A DNA stretch of 64,000 nt from Peribacillus simplex (GCF_900156045.1 NZ_FTMX01000006.1:186001-250000), one strand, 5' to 3'; shown: positions 51,594 to 60,541, counted from the first letter of the stretch. Numbers and translations: made by a program. Notes: generated from the letters alone by a model not told the origin.

Positions 51594-52412
51594 ATGGATT
51601 TGTGGGAAGAAGAATTTGATGATAATTTTAAAGGTGAACTAAATGCGGAAACGCTTCAAAAAGTTCAAAGAGAATTACAAGTGGATTTACCCGAGTCATA
51701 TATTAACGTACTGAATAAACGAAATGGATTCTATCTAAAAAAGAAATATTTTCCTACCAGTATCCCTAATAGTTGGGCCAATAATTCCGTATATGTCGAT
51801 GCTTTATACGGAATAGGGGAAGACTCAGGACTAATCGACACAATCTATTTACGTAAAGAATGGGGGATACGGAGTAAAAAATTAGTCATCATTTCAGCAG
51901 AGGCTCCTGCGTTTATATGCTTGGATTATAGACGTAGAAAAAATCCAATTGTTACTTTTATCGATGTTGAAGCAAATCAAGAGATAAATTTAGCGAAAGA
52001 TTTTGAAGAATTTATGAATGGTCTTGTTGAAGAAATTAAAGAAGAGGAAATGGATCAATTTGACGATAGTTCTCTAACCCGACAACAAATCGAGGAGTAT
52101 TATTCGAAGATTGATCATGGCATGATAAATGGAAAACCAGGTGAAATAGACCAACTATTTATAAAAATTCTTTCAACAAATAACGAACTAATTAGATATA
52201 TGGTTGAAAAAATGAGACACCACAAAAAACCTAAAGTGCAATATTATTTAATGACGTTCTTATCTGAATGTGCAGAAGGGAACAATAAAGGGATTATAGA
52301 AGATGACTATCTACGAGAAGTTTTAAATGAAATTTCAAATAGTAAAAATAAGGATGCTGAAGCTTTAGCCATTTATAGCTTAAAAGATTTAAATAAGAGA
52401 CTTAATATTTAG
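51594..52412 (+). CDS. SUKH (SMI1/KNR4)-domain protein, immunity-type
   Basis: 273 aa from the ATG at 51594 (GGGAG upstream; a longer frame from 51543 exists). SUKH superfamily blocks: VQRELQVDLPESYINVLNKR then NG, FPTSIPNSWANNSVYVDALY, GIGEDSGLIDTIYLRKEWGI and VIISAEAPAFICLDYR. SUKH proteins are common immunity proteins against polymorphic toxins. The helical C-terminal part (residues ~180-270) is an addition, possibly HEAT-like. No toxin gene is nearby, so it may protect against toxins of other strains. Confidence 0.82.
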   Translation: MDLWEEEFDDNFKGELNAETLQKVQRELQVDLPESYINVLNKRNGFYLKKKYFPTSIPNSWANNSVYVDALYGIGEDSGLIDTIYLRKEWGIRSKKLVIISAEAPAFICLDYRRRKNPIVTFIDVEANQEINLAKDFEEFMNGLVEEIKEEEMDQFDDSSLTRQQIEEYYSKIDHGMINGKPGEIDQLFIKILSTNNELIRYMVEKMRHHKKPKVQYYLMTFLSECAEGNNKGIIEDDYLREVLNEISNSKNKDAEALAIYSLKDLNKRLNI

Positions 52413-52474
52413 TTTATAAACAAGAACTCTTCGTGAACTAATAGGATTACTAAACTAAATGGTTAGGATTCGGC

Positions 52475-52632
52475 TGCTCTTTGTGGGCTGCTCTTTTTAT
52501 TGAGCTAACGCGGGGCGGGTTATCAAGATTGTGAAGGATTGTACTTAAACTAACGGGTGCGTTAGCTGAAGATCAGAGCTGTTTTTAAGAGCTTTTTCTT
52601 AATGCTACTATCGGGGCAGTTTAGTTTAATAA
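52475..52632 (+). repeat. CTAAC repeat, partial plus long form
   Basis: A partial hairpin (GGCTGCTCTTTGTGGGCTGC with T run, 52475-52520) is followed by a full copy at 52540-52632: CTTAAACTAACGGGTGCGTTAG, GAGCTGTTTTTAAGAGC, and CTACTATCGGGGCAGTTTAG. Confidence 0.85.
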
Positions 52633-52682
52633 GTTCAAATGATAAGATAAAGAAATAAAGGTGAATATAGGGGAGATTCAAA

Positions 52683-53354
52683 ATGGATAACTGGAGAAAT
52701 AATACGATTTGGTTTGAACAAATACCAGATAATCTTCAGTCTTACTTAAACTTAAAAGAAGATAAGTTTAATGAGATGCAGCTTGAAAACATTAAGTATT
52801 TAACTTTTTGGCATCATAAAAAGAATAAGCTGGGCAACTTTGTTGGTATTCCTGAAAATCTCCTCTATCTAGAATTAAACTGGTCTAATATACAAGATTT
52901 CCTTGGGATAGAAAAAATGAATAAATTAAAGCGTTTAGAATTACATTATTGTACTAAATTACAAGAGGATTTTGGTTTGTCTGGCTTAGGCAATACGCTA
53001 GAACATTTACATATTAATCAATCAAAGAAATTTGTACCAAATGAAGAATTATTCTCTCTGAAAAATCTTCGGGTTCTGTGTCTTAATTCTTGCGGTAATC
53101 TTGATAATTTGAAATTTTTAAATCAATTTCCTAACCTAATTGACTTTAGATTTGTTGATACTAATGTGCTAGATGGTGACTTATCACCAATTTTAGACCA
53201 TCCAACAATCCGAAGTGTAGGCTTTCTGAATAAGAGACATTACAATATTAAAGATGATAAGATGGATGCTTTGTTAAATGATAAAAATGGTGGAGAAGAA
53301 TTTAAAACTGTTATCAAGTATGGAAAATATGAGACTTTTAGATATATTTATTAA
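52683..53354 (+). CDS. Leucine-rich-repeat-like protein
   Basis: 223 aa, cytoplasmic, with several leucine-rich units (ENLLYLELNWSNIQDFLGIE, LKRLELHYCTKLQ, LKNLRVLCLNSCGNLDNLKF). Early segment ENIKYLTFWHHKKNKLGNF recalls Bacillus LRR immunity-like proteins, but that is uncertain. GGGGAGATTC is before the ATG. It sits between two CTAAC repeats and next to the SUKH gene, which supports an immunity or protection cassette. Confidence 0.65.
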   Translation: MDNWRNNTIWFEQIPDNLQSYLNLKEDKFNEMQLENIKYLTFWHHKKNKLGNFVGIPENLLYLELNWSNIQDFLGIEKMNKLKRLELHYCTKLQEDFGLSGLGNTLEHLHINQSKKFVPNEELFSLKNLRVLCLNSCGNLDNLKFLNQFPNLIDFRFVDTNVLDGDLSPILDHPTIRSVGFLNKRHYNIKDDKMDALLNDKNGGEEFKTVIKYGKYETFRYIY

Positions 53355-53368
53355 CTCAATTGTTAATG

Positions 53369-53441
53369 AAATAACAGGTGCTTTAGCTGACGATCTGAGC
53401 TGTCTTTAAGGCAGTTTTTTCTTATGGCACTAAAGGGGCAG
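53369..53441 (+). repeat. CTAAC repeat, long form cut by an IS110 insertion
   Basis: AATAACAGGTGCTTTAGCTGA, hairpin GAGCTGTCTTTAAGGCAG with T run, CACTAAAGGGGCAG and then the IS110-related sequence instead of the usual GTTAGT. Confidence 0.8.
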
Positions 53442-53568
53442 CATTCCTGTTAGAAGGTTGTTCGAGGTCTTGAAAGAAAAAGAGCCCTCTTGTAAGATGC
53501 ATGAGTGTCAACGACAATTGACCCAGCATCAAACAGGAGGACTTCTCTATCCAGTTTAAATGAAATGA
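53442..53568 (+). other. Noncoding left end of an IS110-type element
   Basis: 127 bp between the cut repeat and the transposase start. IS110 elements encode a structured bridge RNA in the noncoding end that precedes the transposase; this stretch (containing GAAAAAGAGCCCTCTTG and AACAGGAGGACTTC) is in the right place. I cannot fold it reliably by eye. Confidence 0.45.
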
Positions 53569-53775
53569 AAAATTAATCAAGTTACTGAAAATACACTCGT
53601 TGTTGGTATGGATATTGCCAAGCGTGTTCATTACGCTTGTTTTGTTGATGAACGAGGGCGCGTGATAGAAAAAGCCTTCGCAGTCCATCAATCAAAAGAG
53701 GGCTTTGAACACCTGTATGAAAAGATTCGTCAAACGATGAAGGAAGCTAAGAAAACAGAAGTAATAGTCTTTTTT
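53569..53775 (+). pseudogene. IS110-family transposase, N-terminal fragment
   Basis: NQVTENTLVVGMDIAKRVHY then ACFVDERGRVIEKAFAVHQS and EGFEHLYEKI: the start of the RuvC-like DEDD domain of IS110 transposases, with the first Asp in VGMDIAK. The frame changes at ~53775 to unrelated sequence, so about 80% of the ~400-aa enzyme is deleted. The ATG start is also broken (in-frame TGA at 53566). Confidence 0.85.
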
Positions 53776-53931
53776 AGCACTTTCTACTTGTCAGAGGTGC
53801 GAACTTTTCTGGGTTTTAAACTCTCACGTTGATGATTCAAGTTCGATCTTGCTAGATCGCCAAAAAAAGCTGGTAAAATTAACATAGACAAACCAACAGA
53901 TCCGTCTGTCCTGGTGGTTGTTTAGTTGCCT
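53776..53931. other. Remains of the IS110 right part
   Basis: About 100 bp after the deletion joint (AGCACTTTCTACTTGTCAGAG ... TTGCTAGATCGCC) that may be the 3' end of the element. No frame. Confidence 0.3.
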
Positions 53932-54519
53932 TTACTCCTCTTCATAGAGCGTAAGAAAGGAATCTGGCTCGGCACGTCCCTCTGCGATCGCGTTTACCCT
54001 GTCGACGAACTCCGGTAGAATCAGATGACGCAACGGCTGGTCTACTTGATTCAATTGTTTGAATGCCTCCCTAGCCAACTCATCCCATTCCTTATAGCGA
54101 TACAGATAATCATCAGGCATCACTACGGTGCTAGAAGTCCCTCCCTCCGGTTCACACTCAAAAGGTTCGTCCAACCCGAGCGTAGCATAGTCGCATGTGA
54201 TTTGTTCTCCGGGAAGAATATCCCTCGACGCCAATTCAATCTCATAGACCGTCGATACCACATTTGGACTGAAGCTGTGATTCATGTATCTGGCATGATC
54301 CCAGCACAGCACGTAGTAATCGTCATCGTTGAGGTAGGCATATTTATAGACGATTTCCCTTCGCACGATATCAAGCGATTCAATTTCATCTTCCTTGAGA
54401 ATAATGTCCAAATCATCCAATGCCCAGATGATCGTTCCTTTGGGGATCATTTTTGTGGCAAAAACGCCCACACCAATCTTTTCATTGACAAACCGAATCT
54501 CGGTATCTGGATGTATCAT
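53932..54519 (-). CDS. SET-domain protein (putative lysine methyltransferase)
   Basis: 195 aa. SET blocks: GVGVFATKMIPKGTIIWALD, CWDHARYMNHSFSPNVVST (NHS/C-like cofactor motif), and GEQITCDYATLGL (catalytic Tyr region). A Cys-rich post-SET is not present. SET proteins are mainly eukaryotic but occur in scattered bacteria; a target in this cell is unknown. Base composition is somewhat more GC-rich than the surroundings, compatible with transfer. It stands alone between IS110 remains and a repeat fragment. Confidence 0.82.
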   Translation of the reverse strand: MIHPDTEIRFVNEKIGVGVFATKMIPKGTIIWALDDLDIILKEDEIESLDIVRREIVYKYAYLNDDDYYVLCWDHARYMNHSFSPNVVSTVYEIELASRDILPGEQITCDYATLGLDEPFECEPEGGTSSTVVMPDDYLYRYKEWDELAREAFKQLNQVDQPLRHLILPEFVDRVNAIAEGRAEPDSFLTLYEEE

Positions 54520-54954
54520 TGATTCTATTCACCCTTTCTCAAAACTTACTATTACTATATACAGCAGTTTCGATTAAGTGACCGTTCATTAGCGTATTTT
54601 ATCCAAGTTCAATCAGCGGAATGTCCCCCCTGGAAAACGAGAAAGCTCTTTTATTCTTGTTCCACAATCGGGAGCTTTTTTACATTCAAAAATCATCCTG
54701 CCATAAACGATAACTTTTGAATGCCGAATACACCTTCAATCAGATATGTTTCTTCAATGGTATAACCCCTTTTTATTAAACTACTGCCCCCTTAGTTGAA
54801 AAAGCACTTATTCTAAATCTCATATTATTAATTCTAATACCTCTCTTATTCATAGACAGAAGCACATACGAAGCGATCATTAGAATCATATATTGTTTAA
54901 GAAATCATTGCACATGTTTCACGTACAGTATTAATTGGCGAAAGGAGTGATGAA
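54520..54954. other. Gap with an inverted repeat fragment
   Basis: At 54783-54800 the sequence ACTGCCCCCTTAGTTGAA is a right site in the opposite orientation, the only reverse copy that I see. A terminator-like hairpin (AAAGCTC/GAGCTTT) lies near 54648-54672. No gene. Confidence 0.45.
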
Positions 54955-56223
54955 ATGTTAAATGGGACAAGTTCATTTTCCATTTCTATATTAGGCAGCA
55001 GTGGAGGTGTTGCAAAAGCGGTATTGGCCATAATAAATCAATCCGCCCAAGATAAAAATGACCCTATGTACCCCATCATTAGCATTTCCCAGCTTCACCT
55101 AATTGATATTAAACAAAAGGATAAAGAGTATTACGACCAATTATTCCCAAACCTTGCGGATAAAATCAAAATTTCCCAGCTTGATCTCATGGATGTAAGT
55201 CACTTTCAGAAACATTTAAAAAGGACAAAAACGAAAGTAGTCATTGATGTTTCATGGGCTGATACAATTGAGATGATGAAATGCTGTAACGAATTAGGTG
55301 TTTTTTACATCAATTCAGCCCTCGAGAACACTGAGGTCGATGAGGACGAAAGTCTATATGGTTTCCCATTGACCGAGCGATATATTAGATTTGAAGATAG
55401 CAAAAAAAATCTTACCAATATGAAGGCGATTGTTGGCTCGGGTATGAATCCTGGTGTAGTGCAATGGATGGCCATAAAACTCATAAACGAAAATCCGGAT
55501 CGAAAACCATTAGCCTGCTACATTGTGGAGCATGACGATTCCTTTTTTAAAGACAAAACGTTGATCAAACCTAACACACTCTATACTTCTTGGTCGGTCG
55601 AATGCTTCCTGGATGAAGCGATATTATCTTACCCTATGTTTGTCCATCATCATTTGCCACAATATTTTTATGAAGAAGTATATGCAATGGAGTATAAAGT
55701 AAAGTTAGGGCAAAAAGAGTTTTATGGTTGTCTAATGCCACATGAAGAAGTGATTACATTAGGTAAATTATTTGATATGCAATTGGGGTTTATTTATCGT
55801 GTAAATGAATATACAACGGAATCAATCCGAAATAATTTGGCTAATGTAGACGTTCTCTGGGATTGGAATCAACAATTACTTGATCCAGATGTAGGTGAAA
55901 TTGAAGGTGAAGACCTAGTTGGTGTCCTATTAGTTTACGAGGATAGCGAAAAGTATATATATAATGTGATGAAAAGTAGTGAAATATATCCGAAATTCAA
56001 AACAAACGCCACGTACTTCCAAGTTGCTTGTGGCATTTATGCTGCTATGGCGAGCATAATCCTGGATGACCTTTCTTTGGGTATCTATTATGTAGATGAG
56101 CTTTTGCTCAACACCAAGAGCAAGTACGGAGGGTATTTAACCTACCATATGACTGACTTTGTCACAGGAGAAAATAAAGGCTCCGATGGATTATTGCATC
56201 AAAGACTTAAATGGATTGAATAG
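54955..56223 (+). CDS. Homospermidine-synthase-like / saccharopine dehydrogenase family protein
   Basis: 422 aa. Rossmann start SISILGSSGGVAKAVLAIIN (residues ~7-26), then VVIDVSWADTIEMMKCCNEL, and VGSGMNPGVVQWMAIKLI with LIKPNTLYTSWSVECFLDEA, blocks that agree with homospermidine synthase. It would couple two putrescine units to form homospermidine with NAD. A carboxy(nor)spermidine or saccharopine dehydrogenase role is an alternative. GAAAGGAG sits before the ATG. PaiA and PaiB-type polyamine-stress genes lie 4-8 kb downstream. Confidence 0.7.
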   Translation: MLNGTSSFSISILGSSGGVAKAVLAIINQSAQDKNDPMYPIISISQLHLIDIKQKDKEYYDQLFPNLADKIKISQLDLMDVSHFQKHLKRTKTKVVIDVSWADTIEMMKCCNELGVFYINSALENTEVDEDESLYGFPLTERYIRFEDSKKNLTNMKAIVGSGMNPGVVQWMAIKLINENPDRKPLACYIVEHDDSFFKDKTLIKPNTLYTSWSVECFLDEAILSYPMFVHHHLPQYFYEEVYAMEYKVKLGQKEFYGCLMPHEEVITLGKLFDMQLGFIYRVNEYTTESIRNNLANVDVLWDWNQQLLDPDVGEIEGEDLVGVLLVYEDSEKYIYNVMKSSEIYPKFKTNATYFQVACGIYAAMASIILDDLSLGIYYVDELLLNTKSKYGGYLTYHMTDFVTGENKGSDGLLHQRLKWIE

Positions 56224-56454
56224 GCTGATTAATGATAAGCAGAGACACTGCATTCATTTGTTTTCTACAGCATCCTAATAAGTTGATGCACTGCTAGTTA
56301 GTTTGTTATTGACTTCCCTCTTTCATTTACAAAATCTATTTAGTTAGGAGATTAGAATAGGAAAAGCACTTATTATTGTTTGTGGTGGGGTAGCTTCAGT
56401 AGCCATTCATAAATGTTGCCCATGATTGAAATCGTTCACATGAAGGGTTATTGA

Positions 56455-56475
56455 ACTAACAGGTGCAATATTCGT
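56455..56475 (+). repeat. CTAAC repeat, left-site fragment
   Basis: AACTAACAGGTGCAATATTCG, next to IS110-type remains. Confidence 0.5.
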
Positions 56476-56695
56476 CAGAAAAGAGGAATCCACAGAGCAG
56501 CATTCTTTAATGAGTATTCCGCAATAGCGCAATAGGGCTGCCATGTCACCTCTTCAATTTCTTTTAGAAAGTCTAAAAAATGATCTAGTTCCTCTATGAT
56601 ATGCTTCATTGAAAACTCTTCCCATACGGTTTAGATTGATCTAAAAATGAACTTGGCTCTCTCCTTTTGCCACATCCAGACCAATGGATTCATCG
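56476..56695 (-). pseudogene. IS110-family transposase, degraded N-terminal part
   Basis: On the minus strand DESIGLDVAKGESQVH is the IS110 start; after frameshifts it continues as FLDQSKPYGKSFQ and KHIIEELDHFLDFLKEIEEV. At least two frameshifts and no clean start codon. It is another element or copy than the one at 53569, and in the opposite orientation. Confidence 0.75.
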
Positions 56696-56887
56696 TTTTT
56701 TCCTCCTCAACTTACTAGCCAGTACCCCTTAGTCCTCCATGTAGTGTCATAACTTCGCTTGTTATACGAGATCTAAGTCCCAACCAGCCTCAAACATGTT
56801 TCTACAAGTAGGGGGGCGGACAGTTCAGTTCACGGGATCAAGTCCCACGCACCCGTACGTCATACCCTGGCTACTGATATAATAGAT
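56696..56887 (-). other. Noncoding 5' end of the second IS110 remnant
   Basis: About 190 bp upstream of the degraded transposase frame, partly GC-rich (GGGGGGCGGACAGTTC region), in the place where IS110 elements carry the bridge RNA. The structure was not verified. Confidence 0.4.
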
Positions 56888-56989
56888 TCTATTGTTGATT
56901 TGCTTTCAGAAGTTGGAAGCTTTTTACTTTATGAAAATCCACGCCAATTGATTAAACTAGCGGGATTAACATTATGGGAAAACTCATGA
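56888..56989 (+). pseudogene. IS110-family transposase, C-terminal fragment
   Basis: On the + strand SIVDLLSEVGSFLLYENPRQ, LIKLAGLTLWENS ending at TGA: the IS110/IS116 C-terminal block (…EVGDxxRFxxPRQLxxLAGL). It has the opposite orientation to the neighbouring N-terminal remnant, so more than one insertion or an inversion is involved. Confidence 0.75.
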
Positions 56990-57140
56990 AAATAGCTAAT
57001 GATTTCCATTAGTTTTAGCGAAGCGTTCGCTCAATTTGGTAATAAAAACTAAAATTTTAATATTATGTTTAAAAGTAGAGTGGGGAAAATAATTCCCCTA
57101 ATACACCGAGTGATGCAAACCGTTGATACATCAATGTTTA

Positions 57141-57160
57141 TAGAGGGAGGTTAGTTGAAC
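57141..57160 (+). repeat. CTAAC repeat, right-site fragment
   Basis: AGGGAGGTTAGTTGAACAAA, 50 bp before the broken acetyltransferase. Confidence 0.5.
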
Positions 57161-57211
57161 AAATATGCTTGAAACTTAAAGTTACTTATAACGTCATATA
57201 AAGTAAGAAAG

Positions 57212-57560
57212 GGTGCTCCAAAAATAACTGAGGTATGTCGGGAGTTCATTGATAAAGTGGAGGAACGTATTGAAAATAGGGAAATATTCACCTACACCAA
57301 AGGAAGTATTCTTCTTGGAATAGGGATTATAGAAACAAGTAAGTACTCGACAAATATGGAAATATCGGCATGTTTACAAATGAACAATACAGAAAAAACG
57401 GAATTGGCAGAACGATCATACATCATTTAAAGGAATGGTGTTATGACAATAATCTAAATCCGATTGCGGTTGTTGGTTTTATAACGCTCCCTCGAAACAA
57501 ACGTTAGAAAGTGCTGGTATGGTCTCTAAAACAAGATTATTAAATATCAAAGTCCTATAG
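57212..57560 (+). pseudogene. GNAT acetyltransferase, frameshifted
   Basis: Three frames in order give GAPKITEVCREFIDKVEERI and GSILLGIGIIETSKYST; then IGMFTNEQYRKNGIGRTIIH with LKEWCYDNNLNPIA (motif A of GNAT); then CWFYNAPSKQTLESAGMVSK to a TAG. Two frameshifts are needed, so it is inactive. It lies between two CTAAC repeat fragments. Confidence 0.75.
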
Positions 57561-57608
57561 ATTTTTAAATGAATGAATTTATAGCTAATCTAGAGTTATT
57601 CAAGAATC

Positions 57609-57650
57609 GCTTTTCTTAATGAACTAGAGGGGCACGTTAGTGAAAGAAGG
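57609..57650 (+). repeat. CTAAC repeat, partial
   Basis: GCTTTTCTTAATGAACTAGA then GGGGCACGTTAGTGAAAGAAGG: the tail of the hairpin and the right site. Confidence 0.6.
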
Positions 57651-57771
57651 TTAGGTAAACTTAACTTATGAAAAATACAAAAAGGTATTTTGGGGTTTAC
57701 TGATCACCTAGCAAACCATTGCTACAGCAAGGTTGTATAAAATCCTGAATAAACGATAAAAAATGACTAAG

Positions 57772-57807
57772 AACCAAACCCCTGATACACGGGTTTGGCT
57801 TTTTTAG
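57772..57807 (+). terminator. Terminator-like hairpin
   Basis: CCAAACCC / GGGTTTGG with CTGATACAC loop and CTTTTTT tail; no intact gene ends here. Confidence 0.55.
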
Positions 57808-57979
57808 CTACTTCCTAGAGTTGTATATCGTATTCATTCGATCCTTTGAGGTCTTCTTCAACGAGGTAGTTTATTTTCTTACTTTAATGGACAAATTATT
57901 ATAAGTTGAAATTGTGCAAGGGTACGTTAATACAAATTAGGTATAAGTTTGTCAAAAAACATATAGAAGTTGGAGAGAA

Positions 57980-59332
57980 ATGAATAGTAAAATAGAGGAC
58001 TTAACAAAACGACTATCTGCTGCTCAAATAATTGTTTTTTATTACCTAGTAGCTGTAATGGTTTCAACCATTTTATTGCTGCTACCTATTACTCAAAAGC
58101 AGAATGCAGAGCTCGCGTTTATTGATGGAGTATTCATTTCTATTAGTGCGGTAACTGTAACAGGATTATCAACGGCAGATGTAAGCCAGCTGCTTAGTGT
58201 TCCCGGTACGTTTATTTTTACAATTATCCTCCAGTTTGGTGGTATTGGGATCGTGGCTTTCGGAACCATACTATGGCTATCAGGAAAGAAAATAGGGCTC
58301 AGGGCAAGAATACTCATGACGACAGAACAAAACAGCCCCACTTTTTCAGGGATTGTTCGGTTCATACGAATGATCTTCTTTTTCTTTGTCATGATTGAGC
58401 TATTAGGGGCTGTTGTATTCGGTACATATTTTTTGAAGTATTTCCCAACATGGCAAGAGGCTTATTTGCAAGGTTTTTTCGCCTCTGTGTCTGCTACGAC
58501 AAATGCTGGTTTTGATATTACAGGAAAATCATTGATTCCGTTCGCAGACGATTATTTTGTCCTGACCCTAAATATAGTACTCTTCATTATCGGATCCCTT
58601 GGGTTTCCTGTTTTAATGGAGGTAGGTCAGTGGCTTAGGCATAAGGGAAAGATGCCATTCCGGTTCAGCTTGTTCACAAAAATTACAACCGTAACTTTTT
58701 TCATACTGATCGTAATTGGAGCCATTTTCATCTATCTGTTTGAGTACAGTCATTTATATTCAGAAAAGACTTGGCATCAATCCTTTGTCCATTCTTTGTT
58801 TTATTCTACATCTTCAAGGACTGGCGGAATGGCGATCAGCGATACCAACCAATATTCAGTACCTACCCTTTTGTTACTGAGTATTTTTATGTTCATAGGG
58901 GCATCCCCCAGCAGTGCTGGGGGTGGGATAAGAACCACCACGTTTGCTGTGATGCTGCTTACCATTTACAACTATGCGAAAGGGAACAGAACAATAAAAA
59001 TATTCAAAAGGGAGATCGATGAAGAAGATATCATCAAGTCATTCATCGTTTTCACAACAGGTATGATACTGTGCAGTGTGGCAGTTATCATTCTTACACG
59101 CATTGAATCTGCCTTTTCCCTAATGGAAATTTTATTCGAAGTTTCCTCTGCTTTTGGCACTGTAGGCCTTTCGCTTGGCATTACACCGGAATTGAGTACT
59201 GCTGGGAAGGTCGTAATCATGATTTTAATGTTTATAGGGAAAATCGGCATGTTTACCTTCTTATTCAGTATGGGAGGCAACCCAGTTAAACATGCGTATC
59301 ACTATCCGAAAGAGCGCATCATTATAGGGTGA
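57980..59332 (+). CDS. ktrD: Ktr-type potassium uptake membrane subunit (KtrB/KtrD)
   Basis: 450 aa, TrkH superfamily. Four pore loops with conserved Gly are visible: SAVTVTGLSTAD, SATTNAGFD, SSRTGGMA and SSAFGTVGLSLG. No RCK partner gene (KtrA/KtrC) is adjacent, the usual situation for ktrD. It brings in K+ with Na+ dependence. GGAGAG lies just before the ATG at 57980. No c-di-AMP riboswitch-like structure was recognised in the upstream 170 bp. Confidence 0.9.
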   Translation: MNSKIEDLTKRLSAAQIIVFYYLVAVMVSTILLLLPITQKQNAELAFIDGVFISISAVTVTGLSTADVSQLLSVPGTFIFTIILQFGGIGIVAFGTILWLSGKKIGLRARILMTTEQNSPTFSGIVRFIRMIFFFFVMIELLGAVVFGTYFLKYFPTWQEAYLQGFFASVSATTNAGFDITGKSLIPFADDYFVLTLNIVLFIIGSLGFPVLMEVGQWLRHKGKMPFRFSLFTKITTVTFFILIVIGAIFIYLFEYSHLYSEKTWHQSFVHSLFYSTSSRTGGMAISDTNQYSVPTLLLLSIFMFIGASPSSAGGGIRTTTFAVMLLTIYNYAKGNRTIKIFKREIDEEDIIKSFIVFTTGMILCSVAVIILTRIESAFSLMEILFEVSSAFGTVGLSLGITPELSTAGKVVIMILMFIGKIGMFTFLFSMGGNPVKHAYHYPKERIIIG

Positions 59333-59432
59333 AGAATGTTCTACTGGAAAGGTGATCCAATAATAAAAGTGCAATAATTGTATTGAAAATCCTTTTCTTC
59401 TTCAACCATCCTCCACTTATATTGAATAAGCA

Positions 59433-59470
59433 GCAAAAAGGATCTTTCTGTTTTGAAGATCCTTTTTTAA
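59433..59470 (+). terminator. Terminator of ktrD
   Basis: AAAAGGATCTT / AAGATCCTTTT with loop TCTGTTTTG and T run. The 59471-59692 stretch beyond has no gene. Confidence 0.72.
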
Positions 59471-59692
59471 TGCCGATACCATCTGATGATGTACAAATAT
59501 GGTTTTAGTTGCATTGATGGCAACCTTTTAGCCTTTAAGGCTAGTATTTTATCTTTTGGTCTTTACCCTTGTTCGTATAAGAATTTCGAAATGGGAGGTA
59601 TAGCATTGTTCTACCGTTCGCAAAAGTAGAAATTTGTGAAAGGTTACTATAAGAGGAACGGCGTTTTCTTGTGTAGTATGGGAAATATTGCA

Positions 59693-59781
59693 CTTAAACT
59701 AACAGGTGCGTTAGCTGAGGATCGGGGCTGTCTTTAAGACAGCATTTCTTTATGCTACTATCGGGGCAGGATAGTTGAACT
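59693..59781 (+). repeat. CTAAC repeat, long form
   Basis: CTTAAACTAACAGGTGCGTTAG, hairpin GGGCTGTCTTTAAGACAGC, right site CTACTATCGGGGCAGGATAG, TTGAAC. It ends at the stop codon of the minus-strand yczE gene. Confidence 0.88.
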
Positions 59782-60426
59782 CTATATTGAATGGTTTTTA
59801 TCATTATCATAATTTGGTGATGGACTAGAGATTGTTAATATGCGGTCTAATACTTTTTCAGTAAGCGGCATGAAGAAATTAAGCATTAGCCCCCCTAAAC
59901 AAACGGTTAATAAAGTTCCAACGCCAATTGGTCCATTTAGGACCATTGCCATTAGCAAGAATACGAGGTAAATGAAGGTTCTCGAAAAAAAAATATTTGT
60001 TCTAGTTAATTCTTGTATGATTAATGTTAATCGGTCAACTGGAATCGGTGCAAAATTTGTGTGTAAATATGTAGCAGTTCCTAATCCTATAACTACCAAG
60101 CCGATTCCAAAACAAACAACTTTGCTGTACCATAGTTCAGGTGTTAGCAAATTGTGCAATAAAAAAAGCCACATATCAATACCAATGCCCGTTATAAAAG
60201 CTGTTAACAACCCCAAAACTTCTGGTCTTTGCCTTTTTAAAAATGAATTACAACATATCAATATTAAAGCCATTATGATTTCCCAACTTCCGACAGTAAG
60301 CCCCACATTCATGGACAGTCCTACTAAAAGTGCATCAAAAGGTGAAGTTCCAAGGTCTGATTGTATAGTGAAACAAATACCAAGAGTTAATAGTAAAATT
60401 CCTAATACATAAAAAACATATTTCAC
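59782..60426 (-). CDS. YczE/YitT-type membrane protein
   Basis: 214 aa, five to six hydrophobic segments. The pattern TIQSDLGTSPFDALLVGLSM then GLTVGSWEIIMALILI, TAFITGIGIDMWLFLL and FAPIPVDRLTLIIQEL match B. subtilis YczE and related proteins. Function is unknown (YczE is linked to surfactin production and lipopeptide regulation). Two MarR-type operators lie upstream. Divergent from the marR-paiA unit. Confidence 0.85.
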   Translation of the reverse strand: MKYVFYVLGILLLTLGICFTIQSDLGTSPFDALLVGLSMNVGLTVGSWEIIMALILICCNSFLKRQRPEVLGLLTAFITGIGIDMWLFLLHNLLTPELWYSKVVCFGIGLVVIGLGTATYLHTNFAPIPVDRLTLIIQELTRTNIFFSRTFIYLVFLLMAMVLNGPIGVGTLLTVCLGGLMLNFFMPLTEKVLDRILTISSPSPNYDNDKNHSI

Positions 60427-60456
60427 TTTGCTCGACCCCTTTAATATTATTTTTTA

Positions 60457-60515
60457 TTGCAAATGCAACAAAGTAAGGTTACATTTAATATATGTCATTT
60501 TTATTGCATTTACAA
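60457..60515. promoter_or_regulatory. Two MarR-type operators
   Basis: TTGCAAATGCAA (60457-60468) and TTGCATTTACAA (60504-60515), both of the form TTGnAnnTnCAA, sit between divergent yczE and the marR remnant. Each matches the TTGCA-like palindromes used by many MarR proteins. Confidence 0.55.
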
Positions 60516-60541
60516 CAAAAATCTTTGCTGAGGAGTTAATC

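Noticed and set aside
57811-57979. c-di-AMP (ydaO) riboswitch before ktrD
   Set aside because: The 170-bp leader has none of the conserved ydaO blocks that I can recognise.
58093-58392. Minus-strand frames inside ktrD, and similar long frames opposite other genes
   Set aside because: They are shadows of strongly supported genes on the other strand, without ribosome sites.
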